DNA of 64,000 nucleotides, from contig JAECUM010017478.1 in NCBI GenBank assembly GCA_016617855.1, positions 25,336 through 89,335 of the forward strand, given 5' to 3'. This stretch comes from Megalonaias nervosa (taxonomy: Eukaryota > Mollusca > Bivalvia > Unionida > Unionidae). The notes under the pieces were generated by a model, which ran no database searches, was not told the origin of the DNA, and worked only from the letters and a program-made list of their open reading frames with translations. Of this stretch, positions 48,620 to 61,740 are shown one piece after another. Every line of letters starts with the position of its first letter. Positions within the stretch are counted from its first letter, which is position 1. The position numbers and the translations under genes were made by a program.

Positions 48620-49695
48620 ACATTTGGTTCAACTCTGCAAGCATGACATCTGGTTCCACTCTGCAAGCATGATATATGGTTCCACTCTACAAGCATGACA
48701 TTTGGTTCCACTTTTTCTGCATGACATTTAATTCTATTCTGCAATTGGTTCCACTCTACAAGCATGACATATGATTCCACTCTACAAGCATGACATTTGG
48801 TTCCACTCTACAAGCATGACATCTGGTTCCACTCTGCAATCATGACATTGGTTCCACTCTGCAATCATGACATCTAGATCCACTTTTTCAGCATGACATT
48901 TAATTCTATTCTGCAATTGGTTCCACTCTACAAGCATGACATATGATTCCACTCTACAAGCATGACATATGGTTCCACTCTACAAGCATGACATCTGGTT
49001 CCACTCTGCAAGCATGACATTTGGTTCCACTTTTTCAGCATGACATTTAATTCTATTCTGCAATTGGTTCCACTCTACAAGCATGACATATGGTTCCACT
49101 CTACAAGCATGACATCTAGTTCCACTCAACAAGCATGACATTTGGTTACACTCTGCAAGCATGACATTTGGTTCCACTCAACAAGCATGATATATGGTTC
49201 CACTCTACAAGCATGACATTTGGTTCCACTCTATAAGCATGACATTTGGTTCTACTTAACAAGTATGACATCTGGTTCCACTATACAAGCATGACATATG
49301 GTTCCACTCTACACGCATGACATCTGGTTCCACTCAACAAGCATGACATTTGGTTACACTCTGCAACCATGACATTTGGTTCCACTCAACAAGCATGACA
49401 TTTGATTCCACTCTATAAGCATGACATCTGGTTCCACTATACAAGCATGACATATGGTTCCACATAACAAGTATGACATCTGGTTTCACTATACAAGCAT
49501 GACATATGGTACCACTCTGCAATCATGACATTTGGTTCCACTCTACAAGCATGACATTTGGTTCCACTCTGCAATCATGACATTTGGTTTCACTCAACAA
49601 GCATGACATTTGGTTCCACTCTGCAACCATGACATTTGGTTCCCTCTACAAGCATGACATTTAGTTCCCCTCTACAAGCATGACATCTGGTTGTA
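48620..49695. repeat. 26-bp minisatellite, about 40 copies
   Basis: The unit is tggttccactctacaagcat followed by gacat(t/c). Mostly 26-bp spacing. A longer block with tttttctgcatgacatttaa, then ttctattctgcaat, recurs near 48710, 48880 and 49030, so a higher-order unit of about 170 bp has been copied. Confidence 0.95.
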
Positions 49696-49739
49696 CTCTA
49701 CACTTACTAAGTACTTCTGACAAAGGGACAGGTATAAGG

Positions 49740-50930
49740 TAAAGCTGTGTAAACTATTTTATGGATGGCCACCATGATGGCCATATTGTGGGTCAATCTG
49801 CATCACTTTCATCTATGAACAACTGGACACAACAAGAAATCTTCTGATGAAATCCCTACATCAAAATGACTTATTCTATTACCTGGAGCACCTGTAACAA
49901 GATTTTAAAATGACCACCATGGGGGCCATACTGGATGTCAGATCAGCACCATTTAAAATTCGAACCAACAAGAGATAAGTGGTCTTCTGGTGAAAACCTC
50001 ATGTTGATACATGTATCCAGGCTTTCCATTATGGATTAGTAGCAATAACAAGATCTTCAAGGATTTTAGTGATTATATTGGATATAAGATGCACATCATT
50101 TCCATTCAGGATCATTAGACAGCATACAATGTCTTCTGGTGAAGGCACAATGTAAATTCAGTAGTATGACCTGTAATCTAACAAGTAGTGATAATTACAT
50201 TTTCCAGATGTCTAAAGTGGCAGCCATATTTGATGTCAGATATGCGCTATTGTCATTTACAACCAACTAGTTTGGACATTGGGTATTTTGCTGTTTTAAA
50301 CTTGTATCAATATCACAATACACTGTTTTGACCTTGACCTTCCAAGTTTTATTCAGAAATGTGAGATACATAATCATTTCTTATGCACTGATGCTGGACA
50401 GGAAAATTCCACTCTAATGGAATTCCTATTGCATTAATGCCTAATACAAATACACACACCATATTTCATGACTGTACATACACCTGTGTCTAATGAACTG
50501 AATTAAATGCATGAACTTTAATGTAATCAATGTAGCATAAAAACAAGTCACTGTGACTTACTTTTGTCCATAATCGGAAGTGCCTTTTAAAGTCTAGACT
50601 CACCAAGGTCATAACTGCGCATACAAGTGTCAGAGAAACTGAGCAAAATAATCACTGAAGCATGAAAAGATAGGTTACTGTAACCTACTTTTAACCATGA
50701 TGAATAGTATCCTGAAAAATGAATACTCCCATCAAGTTTCAAAACTATATACAAGTGTCAGAACAACAGAGCTACATGTTAATGGAAAATGTGACCAATT
50801 TAGCATTAAAACTAGGTCACTATAACCAACTTTTGTCCATGGTGAGTAGTACCTGCAATGAGTACACCTCATCAAGTTTCATAACTGTACATACATTGGT
50901 GTCTGAGAAACTGAGCTAAATACTGCCAAA
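49740..50930. repeat. Two diverged tandem families of about 120-160 bp
   Basis: 49740-50290 repeats a ggccatattggatgtcagat segment with tcttctggtga words. 50500-50930 repeats aagtcactgtgacttacttttgtcca with atacaagtgtcagagaaactgagc about three times. Both are non-coding. Confidence 0.75.
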
Positions 50931-51486
50931 ACATGATTATGACACATGATGATGAAATCATTTTTTTTTTATAGAAAAGTGATCCATGTGTCATGCCTAT
51001 CATTTGCAGTCTAGACAATTAAAAACTACTAAAATAACGTGCAGTTCTGATGCTTGAATATGGCTGAAGTACATCAGAACAAGAGGCCTATGTTGGCTCG
51101 AGATCATTCATGAAAATATTTTATGCCTGCCAGGATTTTGTCAAATCTGGTCCACTTCTGTTGACTTGTTTTTGAAAGTAAATCATATTTATGCTTTTTT
51201 TCAATGTAGTAACGGCAGACATATTTGGGAGGCAATTGGCATCATTTGTAGAAAATTGAAAGCCACCTAAGCCAGGAGGCTAAAATCCTGTTAAGTGAAT
51301 TTCTAGATGTTATTTAAATATATTTATATTTTATTAACGAGCAAATCAGATGCATACAAACATCTAAAATTGTCCTTATCATGTTTTCTTTTGGTCAAAT
51401 TCTGTCAAGCATGTTTTTCAACAGATGAAGATGTATAAATGTTTCTGTGTTTAGTAACAGCTACCAAATTTCTATAAATGTATACC

Positions 51487-51665
51487 TTTGTCAAATAAGG
51501 CCTTAATGCTAGAACCCTTTCTGTCAAATAAGGCCTTAAAGCTAGAACGCTTTCTGTCAAACAACACCTTAATACTAGAACCATTTTTGTCAAATAAGGC
51601 CTTAATGCTAGAACCCTTTCTGTCAAATAAGGCCTTAATGCTAGAACCCTTTCTGTCAAATACTT
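51487..51665. repeat. 33-bp tandem repeat, about 6 copies
   Basis: The unit is tgtcaaataaggccttaatg followed by ctagaacccttt. The period is a multiple of three, so both strands show open repetitive frames. Confidence 0.95.
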
Positions 51666-51789
51666 CGTCAATTCTGTTGAGCAGCCTTTTTCAAAGTTTT
51701 CTACTTCTAGTTGTAGCAGTCAATTTAAAGGCAGAATGGCATAATGTGCAAGCAAAAACTCAGCTAAAATTGCCCTTATCAAGCAAGAA

Positions 51790-52185
51790 TTGCTAAAACA
51801 AGTTAACAGTCCATTTAAATGTATAGTCAGAAAAATCCAAGACAACAGTCCATTTAAATGTATAGTCAGATAAACACAAGTTAACTAAGTGATATTATCT
51901 TAGCACCTTCAAAACTGTTTAAAACATCAAACCAATATGTTACTTGGCCTGATTTATACAGGGAAAATATTTAGAGTTTTGCCTGTTATTTGTAATTTCA
52001 TAACTTGATTCAGAAATGAAGCATTACAAGAACAGGGAAGTTCACACGGCAGATACTGCTATTGAACAATGACAGAGTTCATCTGTAAGTGGGAGTGTAA
52101 AGTGTCGTGTGCAATTCATCTGTAAGTGGGAGTATAAAGTGTCGTGTGCAATTCATCTATAAAGGGGAGTTTAAAGTGTTGTGTG
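51790..52185. repeat. Two short tandem repeats
   Basis: aacagtccatttaaatgtat with agtcaga twice (51807, 51844), and ttcatctgtaagtgggagt with gtaaagtgtcgtgtgcaa three times (52078-52190). Confidence 0.85.
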
Positions 52186-52439
52186 CGATGATGTGAGGAG
52201 CTTTCCTGAAATAATCTTATGAATACTTGTTTACTTCCTTTTCACATAGTAAACTATGATCAGTATTTCCTTGTTGATATTTATACATATTTGTGGTCAC
52301 AAAAGTCATTTTTATCTACTGTAATCACATTGTTCTCTACTCTGAAATGACTAATATTACCTGCAAATCAGCCTGAATAAATGTATGCTATTTCTGAGGA
52401 ATGTTCTGTTGAGTGTAAAGTAAACATGGCATATAAAAA

Positions 52440-52830
52440 TGTACTGTCAAATGTACAGTATATGCAACATGTAAGAATAAGCTGTTGAGTGTTGAATGTA
52501 CAGTACAAACATGTAACAATGTGATATTGAGTGTACAGTACACACATGTAACAATGTGATGATGAGTGCAATATGTATGACAAGTAACAATATATGTTGT
52601 TAAATGTATAGTACATACAACATAAGAATATGTTGTTGAATGTACATTACATATGACATGTTACAATTTGCCGTTGAGTGTATACAGTACATACATGTAA
52701 GAGCTGTTATAATGTGCTGTTCAGTGTACAGTACACATAACATTTAAGAATGTGCTATTGACTGTACTTTACACAAAAGCTGTAACAATATGTGCTGTTG
52801 AGTGTACAACATGTAAGAGCTGTATCAATA
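52440..52830. repeat. Degenerate repeat, gtacagtacatacaacatgtaa-type
   Basis: About ten imperfect copies of 30-50 bp containing ttgagtgtacagta and catgtaa. Confidence 0.8.
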
Positions 52831-53039
52831 CTGCAATAAGTACTTCAAATATCAATACTTTAATGGCAGTACAATATATCATATTGTCAACCTCGTATTT
52901 AAATAATAATAATATGCCATTAAAATTTAGCCCTGTTTAGCTGAACCTGCCTTAAAATTCATCTTCATTAAGCTACCATTTATCTTAAGCAACCATATTC
53001 CTAAGTTTTTACGAAGATGAAAGTTTGTAAAATTATTCA

Positions 53040-53370
53040 AACTTGCAGATACTGAGTAGATCAGGTTACTGAAATTGCAGACTGGTTCAGGGTAGATCAG
53101 GTTACTGAAACTGCAGACTGGTAATGGGTAAATTAGGTTACTGAAATTGCAGACTGGTTCAGGGTAGATCAGGTTACTGAAACTGCAGACTGGTACTATG
53201 CAGATTACTGAAATTGCAGGCATGTATTGGGTTGATTACATTACTGAAATTGCAGACTGGCACTGAGTAAATTAGGTTACTGAAATTGCAGACTGGTACT
53301 GGGTATATTAGGTTACTGAAATTGCAGACTGGTATTGGGTATATTAGGTTAGTTGAAATTGCACACTGGT
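53040..53370. repeat. 36-bp minisatellite, about 9 copies
   Basis: The unit is attaggttactgaaattgca followed by gactggtactgggtag. Steady 36-bp spacing. Confidence 0.94.
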
Positions 53371-53799
53371 GTGTATTTTTCCTTCAAATTTTATTATATT
53401 GCTGATAGTATGATGATAGAATGTATCTACACAATGTAAGTTATAATGAACTTACTTATAAAGGTTTTCTTTTAGAAAGGAAAGCAAAAAACAAGTTTCA
53501 GAATGTCCAGAGCTTTTCAATGGCTTCTTCCAAACGTCCTCTAACATTAGGTTGGAATCCAATAATGATTATGGGAGTTACTGTATGCAAACAAAAGTGG
53601 GTGGGTCTGATGATAAAGTATCATAACTCAATAAAATGATGTAGAATTCTGTCAATCACCTGAGGTCATATGAAAATCAAGCTGCATAATAAATATGATT
53701 AAGATGCAATAACAATTAAGACAGATTATTAGAACAAAAGTGGCCATATAATGTGAACTAGTGAAGAAATGAAAATGAGTTGGTCTGACACTAATGGCC

Positions 53800-56700
53800 T
53801 ACATGTGGATCTCTGCTAATCAATGATATAGACGGCTGACATTTAAACTCTACTAATCAATGATACAGAAGGCTGACATTTAAACACTGCTAACCAATGA
53901 TATAGATGGCTGACATTTACACTGCTAATCAATGATATAGAAGGCTGACATTTACACTGCTAATCAATGATATAGAAGGCTGACACTTAAACTGCTAATC
54001 AATGATATAGAATGCTGACATTTAAACTCTGCTACCAGTAATCAATGATACAGAAGGCTGACATTTAAACACTGCTAATCAATGATATAGAAGGCTGACA
54101 TTTAAACTCTGCTACCGGTAATCAATGATACAGAAGGCTGACATTTAAACACTGCTAATCAATGATACAGAAGGCTGACATTTCAACACTGCTAATCAAT
54201 GATATAGAAGGCTTACATTTACACTGCTAATCAATGATACAGAAGGCTGACATTTCAACACTGCTAATCAATGATACAGAAGGCTGACATTTCAACACTG
54301 CTAATCAATGATATACCTGTAGAAAGCTGACACTTAAACTGCTAATCAATGATATAGACGGCTGACATTTAAACTCTGCTAATCAATGATATAGACAGCT
54401 GACAATTAAACTCTGCTAATCAATGGTATAGATGGCTGACAATTAAACTCAGCTGATCAATGATATAGATGGCTGACATTTAAACACTGCTAACCAATGA
54501 TATAGAAGGCTGACACTTAAACTCTGCTAATCAATGATATAGAAAGCTGACACTTAAACTGCTAATCAATAATATCGACGGCTGACATTTAAACTCTGCC
54601 AATCAATGATATAGACAGCTGACATTTAAACACTGCTAATCAATGATATAGAAGGCTGACATTTAAACACTGCTAATCAATGATACAGATGGCTGACATT
54701 TATACTACTAATCAATGATATAGAAGTCTGACACTTAAACTGTTAATTAATGATATAGAAGGCTGACACTTAAACTGCTAATCAATGATACAGAAGGCTG
54801 ACATTTATACTGCTAATCAATGATATAGAAGTCTGACATTTAAACACTGCTAATCAATGATATACCTGTAGAAGGCTGACACTTAAACTGCTAATCAATG
54901 ATATACCTGTAGAAAGATGACACTTATACTGCTAATCACTGATGTAGACAGCTGACATTTACACTCTGCTAATCAATGATATAGAAGGCTGACACTTAAA
55001 CTGCTAATCAATGATATAGAAGGCTGACATTTATACTCTACTAATCAATGATATAGACGGCTGACATTTAAACTCTGCTAATCAATGATATTGAAGGCTG
55101 ACACTTAAACTGCTAATCAATGAAATAGAAGGCTGACATTTAAACTCTGCTACCGGTAATCAATGATATAGATAGCTGACATTTGAACACTGCTAATCAA
55201 TGATATAGAAGGCTGACATTTAAACACTGCTAACCAATGATATACCTGTGGAAGGCTGACACTTAAACTGCTAATCAATGATGTAGACAACTGACATATA
55301 AACTCTGCTAATCAATGGTATAGAAGGCTGACATTTACACCGCTAATCAATGATACAGAAGGCTGACATTTAAACACTGCTAGTCAATGATATAGAAGGC
55401 TGACATTTACACTGCTAATCAATGATATACATGTAGAAGGCTGACACCTAAACTGCTAATCAATGATATAGACGGCTGACATTTAAACTCTACTAATTAA
55501 TGATATAGACGGCTAACAATTAAACTCTGCTAATCAATGGTATAGACGGCTGACAATTAAACTCAACTGATCAATGATATGGAAGGCTGACATTTAAACA
55601 CTGCTAATCAATGATATAGAAGGCTGACATTTACACTGCTAATCAATGATAAACCTGTAGAAGGCTGAAACTTAAACTGCTAATCAATGATATAGACGGC
55701 TGACATTTAAACACTGCTAATCAATGGTATAGAAGGCTGACACTTAAACTGCTAATGAATGATATAGACGGCTGACATTTACACTCTGCTAATCAATGGT
55801 ATAGAAGGCTGACACTTACACTGATAATCAATGATATAGAAGACTGACATTTAAACTCTGCTACCGGTAATGCTAATCAATGGTACAGAAGGCTGACACT
55901 TAAACTGCTAATCAATGATATAGAAGGCTGACATTTAAACACTGCTAATCAATGATATGGAAGGCTGACATTTAAACACTGCTAATCAATGATACACCTG
56001 TAGAAGGCTGACACTTAAACTGCTAATCAATGATATAGAAGGCTGACATTTAAACACTGCTAATCAATGATATGGAAGGCTGACATTTAAACACTGCTTA
56101 TCAATGATACACCTGTAGAAGGCTGACACTTAAACTGCTAATCAATGATATGGAAGGCTGACATTTAAACACTGCTAATCAATGATACACCTGTAGAAGG
56201 CTGACACTTAAACTGCTAATCAATGATATAGACAGCTGACATTTAAACTCTGCTAATCAATGGTATAGAAGGCTGACACTTACACTGATAATCAATGATA
56301 CAGAAGACTGACATTTAAACTCTGCTACCGGTAATCAATGATACAGAAGGTTGACATTTAAACACTGCTAATCAATGATATAGAAAGCTGACATTTACAC
56401 TGCTAATCAATGATATACCTGTAGAAAGCGGACACTTAAACTGCTAATCAATGATATACCTGTAGAAGACTGACACTTAAACTGCTAATCAATGGTATAG
56501 AAGACGGACACTTAAACTGCTAATCAATGATATAGAAGGCTGACATTTACACTACTAATCAATGATATAGAAGGCTGACATTTAAACACTGCTAACCAAT
56601 GATATACCTGTAGAAGGCTGACACTTAAACTGCTAATCAATGATATAGAAGGCTGACACTTAAACAGCTAATTAATGATATACCTGTACAAGGCTGACAC

Positions 56701-57455
56701 TTAAACGGCCAATCACTGATATAGACGGCTGACATTTAAAATCTGCTATTCAATCATATAGAAGGCTGACACTTAAACTCTGCTAATGAATGATATAGAA
56801 AGCTGACACTGAAACTGCTAATCAATAATATCGACGGCTGACATTTAAACTCTGCCAATCAATGATACAGACGGCTGACACTTAAATTGCTAATCAATGA
56901 TACAGAAGGCTGACATTTAAACTGCTAATCAATGATAAAAACGGCTGACATTTAAACTCTGTTAAGCAATGATATTGAAGGCTGACACTTAAACTGCTAA
57001 TCAATGAAATAGAAGGCTGACATTTAAGCACTGCTAATCAATGATATAGAAGGCTGACATTTAAACACTGCTAATCAATGATATACCTGTAGAAGGCTGA
57101 CACTTAAACTGCTAATCAATGATATAGACAGCTGACATTTAAACTCTGCTAATCGATGGTACAGAAGGCTGACACTTACACTGCTAATCAATGACACAGA
57201 AGACTGACATTTAAACACTGCTAATCAATGACATAGAAGGCTGACATTTAAACACTGCTAATCAATGACATAGAAGGCTGACATTTACACTGCTAATCAA
57301 TGATATAGATGGCTGACATTTAAACTGCTAATCAATGATATAGAAGACTGACACTTAAACTGCTAATCAATGATATAGATGGCTGACATTTAAACTCTGC
57401 TAATCAATGATATAGATGGCTGACAATTAAACTCAGCTGATCAATGATATAGAAG
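53800..57455. repeat. 3.6-kb minisatellite of about 36 bp, roughly 100 copies
   Basis: The core unit is ctgctaatcaatgatataga followed by aggctgacatttaaaca. Unit length varies from about 34 to 48. Distinct variants are scattered: a cctgta insertion before gaaggctg, a gctaccggtaatcaatg form, and cacttaaact against catttaaacact endings. Variants recur in similar order (for example near 55960 and 56060), which points to block duplication. Confidence 0.96.
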
Positions 57456-58194
57456 GCAAGTTTGGCAATGGGCATGACTTGAGCTCTAACAAAATGTTTA
57501 AGGTCACAAAGTTCTTGTCAGCAGCATATGCTTTGTTTAATATCCCCGAAGACCTATGGGTTTATATTAGGGTTCCATTTCACTGCAACTCGGGCCATGT
57601 TGCATCATCAATTATGACCAGTTTCATATGTACAAAACACTTTCCCTGTGCAACTAAACAGGCTTAATTCAGGATTTGAGCCTGATCAATATTTTAAATA
57701 ACTCCAAGGTACATGTAAGTTTGGGATTTTGGTAAATATTCTCACACACAGCAATTAGTGTTGTCCTCTCCTGTCAAATCCTGACCGGAATCCTGTCATA
57801 TACCTCCCATGTCAAAGGTTTTTCATCTACACCATGCTATAACTTTTTATGGCTAATGCCAACAATACAAGCAAAGGTGCCATATTTGCCGTGTTCAATT
57901 TATTAAATTCAATAATGTTTGGTCTTTGCAACCTTTTCCCAGTTGCTGAGCCAACCTTGCTAATTCACACACAATCTACAACAATACGACTGAGAGAGTT
58001 GTCTGCCTTTACAAATGTCTTTGTCATTTGTCACAACTCACTTGACTTTATATGCATACTTTGTTCTTTCATGGAGGATACATCCATGTTAGCACTAGTG
58101 CCAGCAATACTGAATCCAGCAAAGTCTGACATCTCAGAGTCAGATCATGATTATGTGACAGTATATTGTCTTTGTCAGATGCCATAAGCCTAAC
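57456..58194. other. Unique sequence, uncertain plus-strand frame
   Basis: A 112-codon frame at 57849-58187 and a 62-codon frame at 57479-57667 have no recognised motif. The region may be the decayed 3' part of the LINE relic on the minus strand that follows. Confidence 0.35.
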
Positions 58195-58305
58195 TCCACA
58201 GGCTTGTATAACATGACCTGATGGGGTTTGTAGGCTTGTATAACATGACCCAATAGAGTTTGTAGGCTTGTATAACATGACCCAATATGGTTTGTAGGTT
58301 GGTGG
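58195..58305. repeat. Repeat of about 34 bp, 3 copies
   Basis: The unit is ggcttgtataacatgaccca followed by atagagtttgta. Confidence 0.93.
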
Positions 58306-58399
58306 CTCTATTATAAACAAGCAAAATTTAAAATTTGTAATTTTTTTCCAAAGATATTCTATCCAGACTGAATTGAAACTTGTAAACATTTTAATGTCT

Positions 58400-58970
58400 C
58401 CAGGGCATTATCAGAAATATATTTAATATGCACATGCCAAGTGGCATCACTGGCAAAGACAATGCCCAAATGTTTGAACTAAGTAACCTTTTGTAGGATT
58501 TGTTTTGGCTATGTACGATGTTAAGACTAAGGTCATGGTTGGACTTCATGACATCAGCATTAATTAAATCTTATCTGGATTAAATGTAACTAACCAACAA
58601 ATAGAACATTCAACTATCTTCACAATTTCACCAATTAAAATATGATTTTGGACTATCATTTATAATGCTGCATCATCAGCAACAAGCATAACTTATGATT
58701 TAACATTGTCTACAAAATAATTGATGAAAATAAACAATAATACGGTTCCCATAATGGACCCCTGGAGGACTCCAGCACTGATGCAATGAAAATCTGAAGA
58801 ATTTGAATTAATAATAGCTCACTGCTTTCATGACAGTAAATAATTCTCAAACCATAACAAGTTTCTATTAACATGAATACTTTTACGAGCAACCCTTTAC
58901 GCCAGACTCTGTCAAAAGCTTTGTTATTATCAAAGAAAATGGTCCTAACCTCTTTAATTTGGTCTAGTGT
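58400..58970 (-). pseudogene. Non-LTR retrotransposon reverse transcriptase relic
   Basis: On the minus strand the pieces read IFFDNNKAFDRVWRKGLL (RT motif with the first catalytic Asp), then a GS-type GVLQGSIMG block. The catalytic box is altered to VADDAAL (near 58680), and a WLVTFNPDKI block and a cysteine-poor tail follow. These match LINE RTs of the jockey/CR1/L2 kind (LDFSKAFD, PQGS, FADD, FNPxKT). Several frameshifts and stops; inactive. Confidence 0.8.
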
Positions 58971-59017
58971 AAAACAAAAATTGTAATGTAAATGTCTTTT
59001 AATTAATATGTGTGGTA

Positions 59018-59195
59018 CAGTAAAACCTGTCTTAAGAGACCACTGCTATGAGAGACCACCTGTCTTGGGAGACCAGGTTCTTCATGTACAGATTTATTGA
59101 TTATATAGTATTATGACCTGTTATGAGAGATCACCTGTCATGAGAGACCATTATGTTTTGGCAAAAGGGGTGGTCTTTCAAGACAGGTTCCACTG
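59018..59195. mobile_element. Mariner-type MITE, 178 bp, TA target duplication
   Basis: Starts cagtaaaacctgtcttaaga. The complement of its end starts cagtggaacctgtcttgaaa. It is flanked by TA on both sides (59016-59017, 59196-59197). Internal gagaccac words recur in both orientations. No coding capacity. Confidence 0.88.
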
Positions 59196-59429
59196 TATTT
59201 AGATACCTGTTAAAATATTTATTTAAACACTCCTCAAAACTTTAGATAGAGTACAAAGTAAATAATAAGTCGATAGTTTGACACAACGGTTTTGGGACCT
59301 TTTATGCACATTTCCTTATTTCCAGTGATTGGGCAAATACTGAAATTTGCAAGGAAATATTGAATAGACTGCTCAGTGAACATTTAATTTACTGTGAAAT
59401 TTTTGTCGTAAATTTACACATACAATGCA

Positions 59430-59600
59430 CTGGGGTAACCCATCCATATATGTAGGCAAACTAGGCATTTGCCTAGGACACCACATTAAATGGGTGCCAC
59501 ATCTGAGGAGATGTTTGGGAGAGGGAAGCGCCAACAGCATGTTTCGCCATGGGCACCAGTTGCTAGCAGCTGTTCTAGGGCCACCCGAGGATGCAGTAAG
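59430..59600. mobile_element. Possible interspersed repeat (ggcatttgcctagg type)
   Basis: The GC-rich stretch with taggcaaactaggcatttgc, ctaggacaccacatt and ggagagggaagcgccaacag resembles a dispersed animal repeat I recall. No ends or target duplication were defined, so this is weak. Confidence 0.3.
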
Positions 59601-60735
59601 TCAGGGCAATGTGCTTTCAATTGATTTTGATATACAAAAACATTATAATCATCTGCCTTGGTTACAGTAATGTCATCAAGAACAGGACAAGTTAAATTTT
59701 GTATGACTCATTTGGAATTTGAGGCAAACATTCATGTTTATAGTTCACTATTTACCACAGAAATCATTAAAAGCTTTTGCCATTTCTTCATCCACACAAA
59801 TAACTATACCTTTTACATTCAAAAATTCACAGAATTTCTTTTTTCACCTTTGTCAACTTTTCCAGTTAGTTTCCACCAGTTTTTTAAGTTACCGTGTGAT
59901 TTGTTCCATACAAGTGTTGTAATGATTACATTTAGACTTCCAAAACTCATTAATAATCAAGTTTCTCTTTTGCCAGTAAAGAAACCATTGCCTTGGATTT
60001 TCAGAACATTTTGCTTATTTGTACAGTAAAAATATGTTCTCTGCCTTAATAGTTACCTAATTTTGCTATCTATCAAAGGCGGATCATTATTGCGAAAAGT
60101 AACATTGTTGTGTAGTACACATTTCCTTAGAACATCCTGTATCATATCTACAATATGGTTGTGTAGTATGCATTTCCTTACTTTATTGTATCTGTAAAAT
60201 TCTCAATGTGCCACTGACATCATTTTTATTTAGATAAAATAAAACATTCATCTGGTTGATTATTAATTGGTGAAGAAAACTTGACTAACACAAAAGTGAA
60301 ATTATATTTTTTGAAAGGTAGCTATTTTTATTACCCCCCCCCCCCATTACAATTAAAGAGTCTGGATTAGTGGGCTAGGCACCTCTGACTCTATACTCAA
60401 TTCTAGACAAAAACCTACATCGCTAATCAGCTCTATGTATATTGCAGCAACAAACAATATCTTTCCATCAGTGTTTATTTATATCCTGATACATTCTAGG
60501 TGAGAATATATTTTTACATAAACAGCCATGCCAACTCCAAGTGTAGCCCTAACCTTCCTAAATGGTTCCAGGTAGTCTGAAATTGCTATTTCATAATTTA
60601 GGATAGTCTGTTTAAGCCATGTCTCAGTGAATATTGTTACAACTCTACAGTCTTAAATTAAGTAACAGAAAAACAAAACAAACCAGTTTACAGTATTTAA
60701 CAAAACATTTCCTTGAATGCAAAGTGAAAATTTAA
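59601..60735. other. Unique AT-rich sequence, no gene seen
   Basis: A two-copy word tgttgtgtagtacacatttcctta / ggttgtgtagtatgcatttcctta lies at 60105 and 60157. A C-tract lies at 60334. Nothing else. Confidence 0.45.
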
Positions 60736-60739
60736 AAGG

Positions 60740-61075
60740 AAACAGTATTGAGAATTAAACGATCCTAAAAGTTCTATTACAAGTCCAAAAGTATAGAGTG
60801 TTCCGAATGAATTCAAAGTCTTGAATAAGCTCATGATCCAATAGCCTTTATAGAGCTGATGTTCCAACAGCCTTGATTTATCATACTGATATAATCAAGA
60901 ATGTCTTTGAATGAATTCACAATAATCCAAAAATCCAAACAGTTAATGAGAACTTTCTTATTCCAATGAATAATTAAATACATGATTCCTCTTAAATTAT
61001 ATCTGAACATAATAGTAAATGATTGCAAACTGATATTAAAAAAGGGAGGAATTAATAACATTGTTGATCTCAATC
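60740..61075 (+). mobile_element. Unnamed interspersed repeat, copy 2
   Basis: Same family as 43890-44445 without the 230-bp insertion. Words: gagaattaaacgatcc, caagtccaaaagtatagagt, aagaatgtctttgaatgaat. Confidence 0.65.
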
Positions 61076-61439
61076 TTATATACACCCCAACTTGACCAAT
61101 GTTGCAGTAACTTTTTCTTCTGAAAAAAACTCAATCATCTTAATGAAAAATTACCCCCAAAAGTGTAAACAAATTCATTTCTTAAACCTTTTAGCATCAT
61201 AATCAAGGCTAGGTCTTGAACCCATGCCAAAGTAAACACCTATTTATAATTTAAAAGAAAGAAAAATGGATGCACCAAAACTCTCTTCTCAATCATGGAC
61301 AGAAGTCAAACACACAAAAATATTAACTACACTTAACAATATTGTTATGACCTCTATGGTCTTCAAATATCTAACAGATAAAAAGAGAAACCAACAATTT
61401 AAATAAAATCAAGAAGCAATCTATTTTCCTACAATAAAA

Positions 61440-61740
61440 AAATAAAAATTCAAAAGACACTCACAATATTGTGAATTAAATTCCAAATAATCCAAAATGT
61501 TCCATCATAAGTCCAAAAATATAGAGTGTTCTGAATGAAATCCATTAGTCCTGAATGTCTTGCTATAACACAATGACACAATCCAGAATGTCGTTGAAAG
61601 AGTTCACAAAATCCAAAGTAATGAGCATTTAAGTAATTCCAATGGTTTTAAAATCAAAACTGTAAACTCTGATCACAAACTGATTCCAACAGACTGATCT
61701 AAAACAATAATGAACTATTGTTTAACAAATCCCTATTTGT
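61440..61740 (+). mobile_element. Unnamed interspersed repeat, copy 3
   Basis: Direct copy about 700 bp after copy 2: gtgaattaaattccaaataa, aagtccaaaaatatagagtg, aatccagaatgtcgttgaaa. Confidence 0.65.

Noticed and set aside
48538..49522. Minus-strand frames rich in CHACRVEPNVML-type words
   Set aside because: Product of the 26-bp array (three units make 78 bp). No family resemblance beyond the repeat.
53800..57455. CRISPR-like appearance of the 36-bp array
   Set aside because: Units are head-to-tail with no unique spacers, and the DNA is an animal genome.
57849..58187. 112-codon plus-strand frame
   Set aside because: Some membrane-like hydrophobic runs, but no family match. It neighbours a decayed LINE on the other strand, so chance is more likely.
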